Shown in pieces: positions 24,018 to 33,443 of a stretch of DNA of 64,000 nt. Source of the stretch: Lysinibacillus cavernae (lineage in GTDB: Bacteria; Bacillota; Bacilli; Bacillales_A; Planococcaceae); assembly GCF_009724685.1 (NCBI RefSeq), contig NZ_WMEF01000001.1, positions 496,001 through 560,000 on the forward strand, read 5' to 3'. Position 1 is the stretch's first letter. Each line of letters starts with the position of its first letter. A program made the translations under genes and the position numbers. The notes beneath the pieces are model-generated. The model was not told the DNA's origin. It saw only the letters and a program-made list of their open reading frames with translations, and did not search any database.

Positions 24018-24999
24018 GATGAGACTTTCCTATCAAATACGCGCTAAAAGGTACAAAAGAAATGATTTTTATAAGCAACATACAGACGAGTAAACTGGAC
24101 AGAAAAAGAGCCATGACTTGAAGGAAAGGGCTAGGAAGTAATGCGCTATAGGGTGCTAGATATTCTTGAATCAGCCAGTGAATTAAAAAGATACCAAAGG
24201 AGTAGCGGCTTAGAATATGGATGAAGGGGAGCTTGGGCAAAATTTGAGCAAATGCTAAAATACAAAACGTCATTGCCAATACGAATAGCATGATATCGAT
24301 TCTTCTCGATGTAATCTGTTGAGCACCTAAATAATAGTTTGTATATAAAATAGCTATTGCAAGTATGACGGATAGTACTGTGAAGAATTTATATTTGACG
24401 AGGTACTTAGCGATTTTTTCATAATGACTACCAATAAGATACGCTATTGCAAAATAAGGGAGCCAGCCTATAAAGAGTAAGCGCATAACATGCTCATTTT
24501 GTATGAAATAGTCGATATTCAAATTCGCAAGAGTCATATAGAAAATTCCGAGTAAGAACAAAATGGGTGTGAACCAAATGCTGGATAGCTGATATTTTTT
24601 TATAACAAAGAAGAGAATATAAAGCTGAAAGATGGTCATAACAAACCATCCTGAAAAGTCTCCTAAAACAATATGTCGATATAACGCATCCAAAAAGCTT
24701 TCATTATAATGAAAGGCTGCGTTTGCTGCATATAAAATACCTGCAGCTACAAACGGTATGACAATAAACTGAAAACGTCGCCATAAAAAATGAGGAGGTA
24801 GCTGGTGTTGATAGCGTTTAGCTAAAATCAAAATGGATAATAAGATAAAAGTTGGTGTAGCGAAACATAACAATAGTCTAAAAAACTGATAGTATGGCTG
24901 ATCGATATAGCCATTAATAATTTCAATATTGGTCGTAGCATGTAATAACACAATACTTAAGCAAGCAACTACCCTCACTGTGTTCCACTCATACACCAT
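23995..24999 (-). CDS. Acyltransferase family 3 membrane protein
   Basis: A 334-residue protein with about ten membrane helices and the acyltransferase-3 N-terminus: WNTVRVVACLSIVLLHATTN with the conserved histidine near residue 19. FLWRRFQFIVIPFV and GDFSGWFVMTIFQLY follow. These enzymes O-acetylate cell-surface sugars from the cytoplasmic side. ATG at 24999 is chosen because GAGGGTGAT precedes it; a GTG at 25008 is the alternative. It stands alone, so its target polymer is unknown. Confidence 0.85.
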   Translation of the reverse strand: MVYEWNTVRVVACLSIVLLHATTNIEIINGYIDQPYYQFFRLLLCFATPTFILLSILILAKRYQHQLPPHFLWRRFQFIVIPFVAAGILYAANAAFHYNESFLDALYRHIVLGDFSGWFVMTIFQLYILFFVIKKYQLSSIWFTPILFLLGIFYMTLANLNIDYFIQNEHVMRLLFIGWLPYFAIAYLIGSHYEKIAKYLVKYKFFTVLSVILAIAILYTNYYLGAQQITSRRIDIMLFVLAMTFCILAFAQILPKLPFIHILSRYSFGIFLIHWLIQEYLAPYSALLPSPFLQVMALFLSSLLVCMLLIKIISFVPFSAYLIGKSHQKQPSRN

Positions 25000-25233
25000 T
25001 TTAATCACCCTCGTTTTCAGTTAATTGGTGGGCATCTGTTACAAGATGCAACCTAACTAAATATATGAGCATGACATTAGTGATAAAACCTGCCTAGCCG
25101 TCCAACTGAAAATAGTTTAGGCCGCAAAATATTATTAAAAATCCCTAGTAACTTGGCAAGAGTTCCATTTTTGCATATGTGTCACATAACCATTATGCAT
25201 ATACTGTGGCAAGAGGGGGGGAGGTGAGCTTTT

Positions 25234-25485
25234 ATGAGAATTAATTGGAAGGTTCGTCTTCAACATATACCATTTCTACTAGGGCTATTTTCATTGTTAC
25301 TCCTACTCGCACAACAAGTGGCGGCTATTTTTGGCTATGATTTAACAGGTGCGATGAGTGAGCAAATTTCTTCTATTTTAAATACAGTTTTATCCATTCT
25401 TGTGTTAATCGGCGTTATTGTGGATCCAACGACAAGAGGCACCAGTGATAGTGAGCGTGCCTTAATGTATCGAAGACCGAGATAA
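25234..25485 (+). CDS. Phage-type holin (phi LC3 / Phage_holin_1 family)
   Basis: An 83-residue protein with two membrane helices (residues 13-35 and 50-66) joined by a short polar loop (FGYDLTGAMSEQI). It ends in VDPTTRGTSDSERALMYRRP, the hallmark C-terminus of this holin family. The ribosome site is GGGGAGGTGAG. Normally a lysin gene sits next to it, but none is present and no other phage gene surrounds it. It could be a prophage relic or a domesticated holin. Confidence 0.88.
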   Translation: MRINWKVRLQHIPFLLGLFSLLLLLAQQVAAIFGYDLTGAMSEQISSILNTVLSILVLIGVIVDPTTRGTSDSERALMYRRPR

Positions 25486-25566
25486 ATTAAACGAAAAGTG
25501 TAATTTTACAATAAGGATAAATATGTTATAATGTTAGAAAATTGATAAAGTTGGGAGGATGATTGA

Positions 25567-27657
25567 ATGTCCCTTGAATTGGAGCGAAGAATTGCTAAGC
25601 TCGAGGAGGAAATGGCAGATTTACGTCAGGAGTTGTCTTCGTTAAAAGGTACTCAAAATACTGAAAAAATAAATACTCTTGATGCCAGACAGTCGATGAT
25701 CAAGCAATCAGAACCAATAAAACCAATAAAACCAAAACCGTCATTGGAGTCGAAGCCTATACCGACCAAAGTAACGGAAAAAGAAGTGCAACCACAGCCA
25801 TCGATGGAGGAGCGTGTTATGTGGGCACTGCCAAAAGTATTCATGGTTATTTTAGTGATGGGCGTACTTTGGGGTCTAAAACTTGTCAGTGATTATGGTT
25901 ATTTATCGAATGGCGTGAAAATCATCCTCGCCTTTGCGTTATCGGTGGGATTGGCGGTAATCGCCTACGTATTGGAACGTAGAAAAGTTGGCTCACCAGC
26001 TATCACCATTTCATTATATGGTGGGGCATTTATTGTTGGTATTTTAACTACTGCAGCTAGTGCCATTTTATACGAAATCATTGCTCTGACACCGGCATTA
26101 GGTATTACGATTCTGTATATTGGCTATGGTATTGCGATTAGCTACTTTAAGAAAAATGAAGCACTTACCATTTTTGTTGCCTTTACATCGTTATTACTAC
26201 CTTATTTACTAGAATATATGGATTTTAGTGCCGTCATTATCTTGCTTTTTGTGATGATATTATTTGCTTCATTGCAAGTGGTCATTTATCAGCACAAGCA
26301 AAAGCTGGCTCTCTATATCGCCACATTCTTCTCTGTGCTAGCAGTAAGTGTTGTAGCATTTATGAATACTGACAAGCAAGTTGTTTTCGCACTTGGTTTA
26401 CTTGTGATTCTAGCAATCTTTTATGCAAGTTGGTGTCTATTGTATAACGCACAATCCAAATGGAAGCCTCTTCATATAGGACTTCAATTTTCCTTAGGCT
26501 CATTTAGCTTATTGCTGATGAATCTTATCATCCGTACGCTTGACTACGGTGAAATGCTACTACTTATCTTCATCGGTTTATTTGGCGCATTAGCGTTTTA
26601 TAGCTATCGCCAAAAATGGCAAGAAGTATTTGATAGTGCTGTAACACTCGCATTTATCACACTATGTAATACGATACTTTTAATGAATATACCAAATAAA
26701 GTAGATGATTTACTGTATCCGTTGATTGCATTTGCAGGTGTGATGATGAGTTTGCGCATACGGGCAAGTATGATGAAGGTCGTCACTTCGTTTTCCCTTG
26801 TGATAACATTCTCGCTAAACTTTGTCTTTCATGAACCAACACCATTTTTCAGCGTTAATCATCTAAGTTTGTTCATGCCGATTATCTATCTAGTCTTACT
26901 ATACTTATATGCAAGAAGACCAAAAGGGACTTTAACACCTTTTGAAAAGGCCATGAAGGATTTGTATATCATTGATATTTTAGCGGTGGTCACAACTGGT
27001 TATTTCTTAGCTTATATTGGCAAACTAGATTCTGTTTATTTTACGACAACAAATGGAATTCCTTATATGATGTGTATCGTGTTAGCTGCACTATTTGCAG
27101 GCTCACTGTTAGTAGCTGAATCATACAAAGGGCAGGCATTAACCCCTGTTCTCGGCGCATTTTTCCTGCTATTCTCATTAATGATCAGCACCAAGACGAC
27201 CATGATGGAAAGCTTAAATATTATGACAAGATTCGTATATATCGCGGTACTAGTAGCAATCATCGTGGACATTCTTGTAAAAGGACTTATTTATCGATTG
27301 TACGAAGAACGTCTAGGGAAATATGTAGATGCTATTGTAAGTGCTGGTATCGTGCTCACGATGATCTCTATTTGGGGGCTTATCCATCAATTTACGTATA
27401 ACAACGTACTTGATTGGAAGCTGAGCATCGCTTTCACAACCATAACATTATTCTTGACGGCAAGTGTGTCGCTATGGATTGGTGCCACACATCAATTAAA
27501 AACACTACGTACGACAGGTTTTATTATTTTAGTCTTTGCGTTTATTAAGCTTATTTTCTTCGACTTATCTGCACTTGATTTATTAATTAGAGCGATTCTA
27601 TTTATTACGATTGGTGGTATTGGCATGCTGCTGTCGGGTAGGTTGTTGAGGAGATAA
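25567..27657 (+). CDS. DUF2339-family polytopic membrane protein
   Basis: A 696-residue protein. Residues 1-30 form a coiled coil (LERRIAKLEEEMADLRQELS), followed by a proline/lysine linker at 40-85 and then roughly 18-20 hydrophobic segments to the end. This layout is that of DUF2339 proteins, whose function is unknown. The start follows GGGAGGATG. It lies 81 bases after the holin gene and ends at a strong terminator shared with the converging minor-pilin operon. Confidence 0.83.
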   Translation: MSLELERRIAKLEEEMADLRQELSSLKGTQNTEKINTLDARQSMIKQSEPIKPIKPKPSLESKPIPTKVTEKEVQPQPSMEERVMWALPKVFMVILVMGVLWGLKLVSDYGYLSNGVKIILAFALSVGLAVIAYVLERRKVGSPAITISLYGGAFIVGILTTAASAILYEIIALTPALGITILYIGYGIAISYFKKNEALTIFVAFTSLLLPYLLEYMDFSAVIILLFVMILFASLQVVIYQHKQKLALYIATFFSVLAVSVVAFMNTDKQVVFALGLLVILAIFYASWCLLYNAQSKWKPLHIGLQFSLGSFSLLLMNLIIRTLDYGEMLLLIFIGLFGALAFYSYRQKWQEVFDSAVTLAFITLCNTILLMNIPNKVDDLLYPLIAFAGVMMSLRIRASMMKVVTSFSLVITFSLNFVFHEPTPFFSVNHLSLFMPIIYLVLLYLYARRPKGTLTPFEKAMKDLYIIDILAVVTTGYFLAYIGKLDSVYFTTTNGIPYMMCIVLAALFAGSLLVAESYKGQALTPVLGAFFLLFSLMISTKTTMMESLNIMTRFVYIAVLVAIIVDILVKGLIYRLYEERLGKYVDAIVSAGIVLTMISIWGLIHQFTYNNVLDWKLSIAFTTITLFLTASVSLWIGATHQLKTLRTTGFIILVFAFIKLIFFDLSALDLLIRAILFITIGGIGMLLSGRLLRR

Positions 27658-27658
27658 A

Positions 27659-27691
27659 TAAAAAGAGATTCCATTTTGGAATCTCTTTTTT
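27659..27691. terminator. Bidirectional terminator
   Basis: AAAAAGAGATTCC pairs with GGAATCTCTTTTT across a five-base loop, with A and T arms. It ends both the DUF2339 gene and the minor-pilin operon. Confidence 0.92.
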
Positions 27692-29224
27692 CTATTGTTC
27701 TACTAATTCATTTTCCTTTATTAAAGTGATAGGATCGCCAATTTCGGTATGTCCTGAAGAAGGTGGTTGAATGGTGCCTTCTGTAAATGTAACGGAAGTA
27801 CCTCCATTAGCCATTAAATTATCTGAAATAATAGCTCCTTTAATATGAGCACCACCTTCTAAAATGACAGAAGCATTTGGTGCGATAATATGTTGACCGA
27901 TTGAGTTCGAACCACCATTGAAAGTAACTTTATTTGCTCCTGTATATATATTACCTGTTAATCCTATGCCCCCTGTGAATGTTAAATTGGCTTGTTTAGA
28001 ATAAAGAGAGGCAGCACTTTGTGTTTCTCCTGCGACAGTGATAGCTGATGTTCCATTATAATATAAATTTATTTGATTAGCATTCCCGTTCTTGTTTAAA
28101 GATCCTTTTAAATTTAAAGTATTATTAATAAATACATTTAGCTTTCCTGTTCCTACAATTTTAATATGCCCTTGTAGTATATTAAAATCTTCGATATATA
28201 GATTTTTATCTGTATCTCCTACATTTATAGTCAACGTATTATTTTGATCAACTTTGAATTGTTTGAAATGTGTATCACCATTTAAATGTAAAGTATAGTT
28301 ATTAGTCATCCAATTATCAGCTAAAAAATGTCCATTATTAATAATTAACGTTTTGTTGTGTGGATCTTTGATGACTTCTTGATTTGGAGGAACTGGTAAT
28401 TGTGATAATTGGTGCATTTTCTCAATAGGGAATAAAGGCAGGATACTTGAATCAGGATATTTACTACTTTGAGTAAGTTTGCTTGATAAATCCCCCATCC
28501 AAGATGGGTATTGGAAATTATCACTTGAAGCACCTACAGTACCAGAAATAGATGAACCACCATCCAAGGAAATTATACCGGTGTCAGTAGCTACATCTCC
28601 CTTTATTGATGCCCCACCTGTTAGCTTAATATTGCCCTTAGTTTGGACAGCAAAGTCAGGAGTAACAGTATTTATATTTTCCTCGTCATTTCCGCCATTA
28701 TTTTTAGTTGTTTCGGCATCAAGTACAAAGTCTACACTTTGCTGTAGTTCTCTTTTTTGTAACGGGGACTCTTCATAAGTACCGATAGAAGTTATCCAAT
28801 ATCGAAGATCCTTATCTGAGTCTTTTTTAAGGGTAATATGGGCGGTAGGCTGCATTCCTAATTGTTTTTCAAAATTATTTATAGTGCTTTTAGCACTTAA
28901 TAGTGGTTCAATGATACTTTTAATATTTTCTTCATATAGTTCCACAAATTTTTCATATTTTTTTTGTTGAATTGGTAAACGATCGTATTCTGCTTTTGCA
29001 CTTTGATAAGCTTCATTCGCTTTTTCTAATAAAATTGCTTTTTCGTAATTGACTCCTGCCTCAGCAATGTAATAAATGGATTGATCTTCTCGCTCGTGCT
29101 TAGAGAGCTTTAAGGAATTTGAGGATACTGCAAGTAAGCCTAGACCTAAAGTCGTCACTAATATAATGGTTAAAAAAACTAATAAAAATGAAAAGCCTTC
29201 ATCATTTAGTAGGTTTTTCTTCAT
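27692..29224 (-). CDS. PilX-like minor pilin with large repetitive C-terminal domain
   Basis: A 510-residue protein. Residues 1-37 resemble a class III signal (NDEGFSFLLVF then a hydrophobic helix), but Glu at +5 of the mature form is absent, as in PilX proteins. Residues 50-130 are a coiled-coil-rich stalk. Residues 180-490 hold many Gly/Asn-rich strands such as KLTGGASIKGDVATD, NLTFTGGIGLTGNIYTG and ASVILEGGAHIKGAI, suggesting a beta-helix. ATG at 29224 overlaps the preceding gene by 23 bases; the longer frame from 29290 has no ribosome site. It is the third gene of the minor-pilin operon and a candidate tip adhesin. Confidence 0.8.
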   Translation of the reverse strand: MKKNLLNDEGFSFLLVFLTIILVTTLGLGLLAVSSNSLKLSKHEREDQSIYYIAEAGVNYEKAILLEKANEAYQSAKAEYDRLPIQQKKYEKFVELYEENIKSIIEPLLSAKSTINNFEKQLGMQPTAHITLKKDSDKDLRYWITSIGTYEESPLQKRELQQSVDFVLDAETTKNNGGNDEENINTVTPDFAVQTKGNIKLTGGASIKGDVATDTGIISLDGGSSISGTVGASSDNFQYPSWMGDLSSKLTQSSKYPDSSILPLFPIEKMHQLSQLPVPPNQEVIKDPHNKTLIINNGHFLADNWMTNNYTLHLNGDTHFKQFKVDQNNTLTINVGDTDKNLYIEDFNILQGHIKIVGTGKLNVFINNTLNLKGSLNKNGNANQINLYYNGTSAITVAGETQSAASLYSKQANLTFTGGIGLTGNIYTGANKVTFNGGSNSIGQHIIAPNASVILEGGAHIKGAIISDNLMANGGTSVTFTEGTIQPPSSGHTEIGDPITLIKENELVEQ

Positions 29225-29660
29225 CTTTTGCACCGTCACCACTCCTAAAGGATAGTTGTGTAGAGATTGTATGTTCGTTATTACTTTCAATATTTATGGA
29301 AATGGAGTCGCCAATTCTTGTTAAAGAAAATGAATGAATATTAGTGGCAATAATTTCGTTGTTACGATTAATCGTATTTTTTTCAGTATCAAAGATATAT
29401 GTGTATTGAACAGAACCATCTCTGTTTTTAAATGTTGAATTAGTAGGATCATATGTAATAGTTTTTCTCATATCTTTCGTAATGAGTTTTAAAACATAAG
29501 ACATCTCTGTTAGCTGATCATTATTTTCAAGTTGTTTATTATTTGTTTCTTTACTAGACACAAGTATACTAAAAAGAATAGTTGAAACAATGCTTAAAAT
29601 TAAGATAGCTGCAAGTACCTCCACGAGTGTAAAACCTCTGTTGTTTTTTATTAACCACAT
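29202..29660 (-). CDS. PilW-like minor pilin
   Basis: A 152-residue prepilin. Cleavage is expected after Gly9 (NNRG|FTLVEVLAAILIL) with Glu at +5, followed by a 20-residue helix and a polar domain with strands (VQYTYIFDTEKNTI, SFSLTRIGDSISINIE). It starts at 29660 after AGGAAG. The second gene of a three-gene operon; size and position recall PilW/ComGF-type subunits. Its peptidase is presumably the pilD product at 38665. Confidence 0.85.
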   Translation of the reverse strand: MWLIKNNRGFTLVEVLAAILILSIVSTILFSILVSSKETNNKQLENNDQLTEMSYVLKLITKDMRKTITYDPTNSTFKNRDGSVQYTYIFDTEKNTINRNNEIIATNIHSFSLTRIGDSISINIESNNEHTISTQLSFRSGDGAKDEEKPTK

Positions 29661-29665
29661 ATATT

Positions 29666-30112
29666 TCACTTCCTACTATAAATATTTTCTATCTTGCTTT
29701 TTAATACTTCTTTCTCATAAACTTCGATAACAATACTATTGAGATATTCATATTGACAATGGCGCTTGATAGTTAGAATAAAACGTCTACCTTCCAACTG
29801 TTTTTCATAGCTCCAAATTGTTGAAAATTTATTATTCTTACTACAACTAATTTTTTGAGGATTGTCTGTACTTGTATAGAGTAATTGTGCAGCTAATTGT
29901 TCTTCTGTTCTGCCTTTGATTTCTCTAAATATATTTTCCATTTCATTTTGAGCTAAATAAGTAGAATCTACAATTGTGCTAGAAGTTTTGGAGGTTTTGT
30001 TAGATTGAATAAATAACCCGAAAAATGAAAGCAGTATTATTGTAATTAGAATTAAAGAAGAAACGACCTCAATTAATGAAAAGCCACCTTCATTTTTTAA
30101 AGATTTTTGCAA
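29666..30112 (-). CDS. PilV-like minor pilin
   Basis: A 148-residue prepilin with the cleavage motif NEGG|FSLIEV after Gly10, Glu at +5 and a long hydrophobic helix to about residue 31. Two cysteines (near residues 91 and 120) could form a disulfide in the globular domain. It begins with TTG at 30112 after AAGGGG. It is the first gene of the minor-pilin operon and is divergent from the main pilus operon. Confidence 0.85.
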   Translation of the reverse strand: MQKSLKNEGGFSLIEVVSSLILITIILLSFFGLFIQSNKTSKTSSTIVDSTYLAQNEMENIFREIKGRTEEQLAAQLLYTSTDNPQKISCSKNNKFSTIWSYEKQLEGRRFILTIKRHCQYEYLNSIVIEVYEKEVLKSKIENIYSRK

Positions 30113-30423
30113 TAATATCGCCCCTTAATAAGTTTTTGTACTAAATGAACTAATTAAAAATTTAGTGTATGATGTTTTGATAAAAGAGTGATTCCATAAG
30201 TATGATTCATATCGACTAGTAATAAAGTATTTATAACGATAATATAACATTATCTAAAAGATAAACTAGTCTAATTCGTGAAATTTCTATAGATATTGAG
30301 AAGAAAATTAAAAATATATTAGGTTTATAGTAGTGTAATGTAGTAAAAAATAATGTATCCTAATATTTGAATGAGTATAAAGTTTTAAATTAGGAATTTG
30401 CGGTGTTTAAGGGGGATTGACAG
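30113..30423. other. Divergent promoter region of the two pilus operons
   Basis: A 311-base, very AT-rich gap between the minor-pilin operon and the main pilus operon. It should carry both promoters, but I see no single convincing hexamer pair or known operator. Confidence 0.5.
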
Positions 30424-31743
30424 ATGAAAAAAAATATAACCATTACTGTATCATTGATAGGGATATTTATCCTAGCTGTAGTCTGTCTTCCGAATTTTAT
30501 AATAAACGGGAAAGTTTTTGCTAGTGGAGAGACAAAGAGTTCAACAATTGGTAGTGTAAAAGTCTCTGATATTAATAGTGCAAATTTATTACCAACTGTG
30601 GAACAGGCAATTTTAGACTGGCAACAAACAGAAATAACTGTTAAAGGTACTGATGTCACCAAGACAATTGACCCAAAACAATTAATTTTTGATACTACTG
30701 CAGCTATTTCTCAGTTTGAAATGCTGACAAAAAAACCTTGGTATGCCTTTTGGAAAAATGACAAAGTAGTACATATCCCCATCCCTGTAACTGTCAATGA
30801 TACTGTTATTCAGGAACTAAATGAAATGGGTATTTTAGATACTAATAAAACACTTCAAAAAATAATAATACAAGCAAGTTATTTGAAAGAGCATGAGGTT
30901 GAAGCAGTAATCAATGCTGATGCTTTGCAAATGAAAGAAAGGATTTCCTTTCAAATGGAGGATTTACCAGCGAATGAACAAGGGGTTGCAAAACTAATTC
31001 CGTTATTAAATGATGTCACTCTTATACCAAATCAATCATTTTCTTTGCTTTCACTTTTAGGTGAACAGGCAGGAACTGTAAATGATGCTAGTTTAGATTT
31101 TGTGGCATCCATCCTCTATAGTGTGATTCTCCAAACAGAGTATGAAATTTTAGAAAGACATTCTCAACAAATAAAACCAAGCTATTTACAACTCGGAATT
31201 GAAGCGGATATCAACGCTGCATTAGCGAAAGACTTACAATTTATCAATCGCTCTAATCAATTAGGCAAAATGAAAGCTACAATTGAGGGCAATCAATTAA
31301 AAATAGAACTATTTACAGCAGAAAAAGATAAAGATATTACGGTTCGTGTAAGTAAAGATAAAATCGTTAAGCCACGAACTATTTACCGTTATTCAGATAA
31401 TTTAAAGGCTGGTCAAGAACGTGTGGAACAAGAGGGCAAAGAAGGGGTGAGAGTTGAAGTTCATCGTTCCATTGTAGAGAACGGTGCAACGGAAGAACAG
31501 TTCATCAGCAGAGATTACTATGCACCAAAAAATCGCATTATTACACGTTCATCACAGGAGCCTATTACTGTCACTCCGCCAACAAAAAACGCAGGACAAA
31601 GTGTATCAGATCCTGATCTAGAGATGGATTTAGATGGCAATGGTTTACATGATATAACACCTTCAACACCAGAAGAAGATGGACCAGAAATTGTCTATGG
31701 TTATTATGATAAAGGTGGTAATTTTATACAAACAAGTCCGTGA
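30424..31743 (+). CDS. VanW-like / G5-domain exported protein
   Basis: A 439-residue protein anchored or secreted through an N-terminal hydrophobic segment (residues 5-26). Residues about 180-300 resemble a VanW domain (LLNDVTLIPNQSFSLLSLLG, ILYSVILQTEYEILERHSQQ). Residues about 305-375 fit a G5 domain, a module that may bind cell-wall glycans (YRYSDNLKAGQERVEQEGKE). The acidic tail has DLDGNGLHD, resembling a calcium-binding loop. It starts after GGGGG and leads the pilus operon, suggesting a wall-spanning or docking role for the fibre. Confidence 0.82.
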   Translation: MKKNITITVSLIGIFILAVVCLPNFIINGKVFASGETKSSTIGSVKVSDINSANLLPTVEQAILDWQQTEITVKGTDVTKTIDPKQLIFDTTAAISQFEMLTKKPWYAFWKNDKVVHIPIPVTVNDTVIQELNEMGILDTNKTLQKIIIQASYLKEHEVEAVINADALQMKERISFQMEDLPANEQGVAKLIPLLNDVTLIPNQSFSLLSLLGEQAGTVNDASLDFVASILYSVILQTEYEILERHSQQIKPSYLQLGIEADINAALAKDLQFINRSNQLGKMKATIEGNQLKIELFTAEKDKDITVRVSKDKIVKPRTIYRYSDNLKAGQERVEQEGKEGVRVEVHRSIVENGATEEQFISRDYYAPKNRIITRSSQEPITVTPPTKNAGQSVSDPDLEMDLDGNGLHDITPSTPEEDGPEIVYGYYDKGGNFIQTSP

Positions 31744-31761
31744 TAATTTGGAGGTATTTTT

Positions 31762-33432
31762 ATGGCAATGAAGTCAGGTCGTAAACGTTTAGGGGATTTA
31801 CTTGTTGAATCAGGCGTTATTACAGCTGAACAACTAGAGTACGCATTAACTACTAAGTTGAAAAATGAGAAGTTAGGTGATTTTCTAATTAAAGAAAATT
31901 TCTTAACGGAGCAGCAACTCATTGAAGTACTAGAATTTCAACTTGGTATTCCTCATATTAGTTTAAATCAATTTTCAATCAGTCCTGAATTATTGCAATT
32001 AATTCCTGCTGAGTTGGCTAAGCGGACAAATATTATGCCTATCCGCAAAGAGAAAAATAAATTATTTATTGCGATGGAAGATCCGATGGATTATTTTGCT
32101 ATCGAAGAAGTCCGTATGACGACAGGCTGTCAAATCGAGACAAGTATTGCAGCGAAAGATGATTTATACCGCACGATTACAAAATACTATGATTTGCAGG
32201 AGTCGATGGACGCTGCGATGTTAGATTTAGCAGCAACTAATACTGAAACGCAAGACGAGATTGAGAATGATGACTCACCAATTGTTCGCTTAGTGAATCA
32301 AATTATTGCCAATGGTGTAGCACAAAGAGCAAGTGATATTCACTTTGATCCACAAGAAACAGACCTACGTGTACGTTATAGAGTAGATGGTGTGCTTCGT
32401 ACGGAGCGATCATTACCAAAACATATGCAAAACGTCGTATTGGCTCGTATTAAAATTATGGGCAATTTAAATATTACAGAAAATCGTATTCCTCAAGATG
32501 GACGTATAAAAACGAACGCCAATTTCAGACCAGTTGATATACGTTTAGCTACATTACCGACCGTCTTTGGAGAAAAAGTTGTCATGCGTATTTTAGATTT
32601 GACCAATTCTTCCAATGATATTGATAAATTAGGCTTTAGCGCAACAAATGAAACACTTTTTAGGACAATGATTGCCCGACCAAACGGTATGATGCTTATT
32701 ACGGGACCAACAGGCTCTGGTAAATCCTCTACACTATATGCAGCGTTATCTCATTTAAATGAAGAAGGAGTCAATATCATTACGGTTGAGGATCCTGTGG
32801 AATATCAGTTAGATGGTATTAACCAGATTCAAGTAAAAGAAGATGTTGGCTTAACGTTTGCGGTGGGGTTACGTTCGATTTTACGACAGGACCCTGATAT
32901 TGTAATGGTTGGTGAAGTCCGAGACCTTGAAACGGCTCAAATTGCTATACGTGCCTCACTTACAGGACATTTAGTGTTAAGTACGCTGCATACTAATAGT
33001 GCAGTAGAATCCATCTCACGTTTACATGATATGGGCATTGAACCGTTTTTATTATCCTCCTCACTTGTAGGTATTATGGCTCAACGACTTGTACGTAAAG
33101 TTTGTCGTGATTGTGCTGAACCATATGTATTCACCTCACGTGAACTAGAAATACTAGAGGTAAATGGGGTGGAAGGTGTTACCCAAGGTAAGAAAGGACG
33201 TGGTTGTCCGGCATGTAACAACACTGGCTACCGAGGACGTATAGCGATTCATGAAATCCTTCCAGTTGATCGCCAAGTGAAAGATATGATTTTAAATCAT
33301 GTAGGTGATTTGGTTCTACGTGATTATATGAACGAAAAAGGCTATCACACCTTATTAGTAGATGGACTATTAAAGGTTGTAGCAGGTCAAACAACAACGT
33401 CAGAAATTTTACGTGTTGCAAGTGTAGAGTAG
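31762..33432 (+). CDS. pilB: Type IV pilus assembly ATPase PilB (GspE family)
   Basis: A 556-residue extension ATPase. Residues 1-60 hold an MshEN-type region (KRLGDLLVESGVITAEQL, then KLGDFLIKENFLTEQQL), which in other proteins binds c-di-GMP. The motor core has Walker A GPTGSGKSS (about 312), the Asp box, Walker B RQDPDIVMVGEVRD, and the His box GHLVLSTLHTN. Four cysteines near the C-terminus (CRDC, CPAC) form a zinc site. Starts after GGAGG. It powers pilin addition at the membrane with PilC and PilM. Confidence 0.95.
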   Translation: MAMKSGRKRLGDLLVESGVITAEQLEYALTTKLKNEKLGDFLIKENFLTEQQLIEVLEFQLGIPHISLNQFSISPELLQLIPAELAKRTNIMPIRKEKNKLFIAMEDPMDYFAIEEVRMTTGCQIETSIAAKDDLYRTITKYYDLQESMDAAMLDLAATNTETQDEIENDDSPIVRLVNQIIANGVAQRASDIHFDPQETDLRVRYRVDGVLRTERSLPKHMQNVVLARIKIMGNLNITENRIPQDGRIKTNANFRPVDIRLATLPTVFGEKVVMRILDLTNSSNDIDKLGFSATNETLFRTMIARPNGMMLITGPTGSGKSSTLYAALSHLNEEGVNIITVEDPVEYQLDGINQIQVKEDVGLTFAVGLRSILRQDPDIVMVGEVRDLETAQIAIRASLTGHLVLSTLHTNSAVESISRLHDMGIEPFLLSSSLVGIMAQRLVRKVCRDCAEPYVFTSRELEILEVNGVEGVTQGKKGRGCPACNNTGYRGRIAIHEILPVDRQVKDMILNHVGDLVLRDYMNEKGYHTLLVDGLLKVVAGQTTTSEILRVASVE

Positions 33433-33443
33433 GGGTGATAAAA

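Noticed and set aside
28479..28778. Plus-strand frame within the PilX-like gene
   Set aside because: It is the opposite-strand shadow of the Gly/Ser-rich repeats, without start signals.
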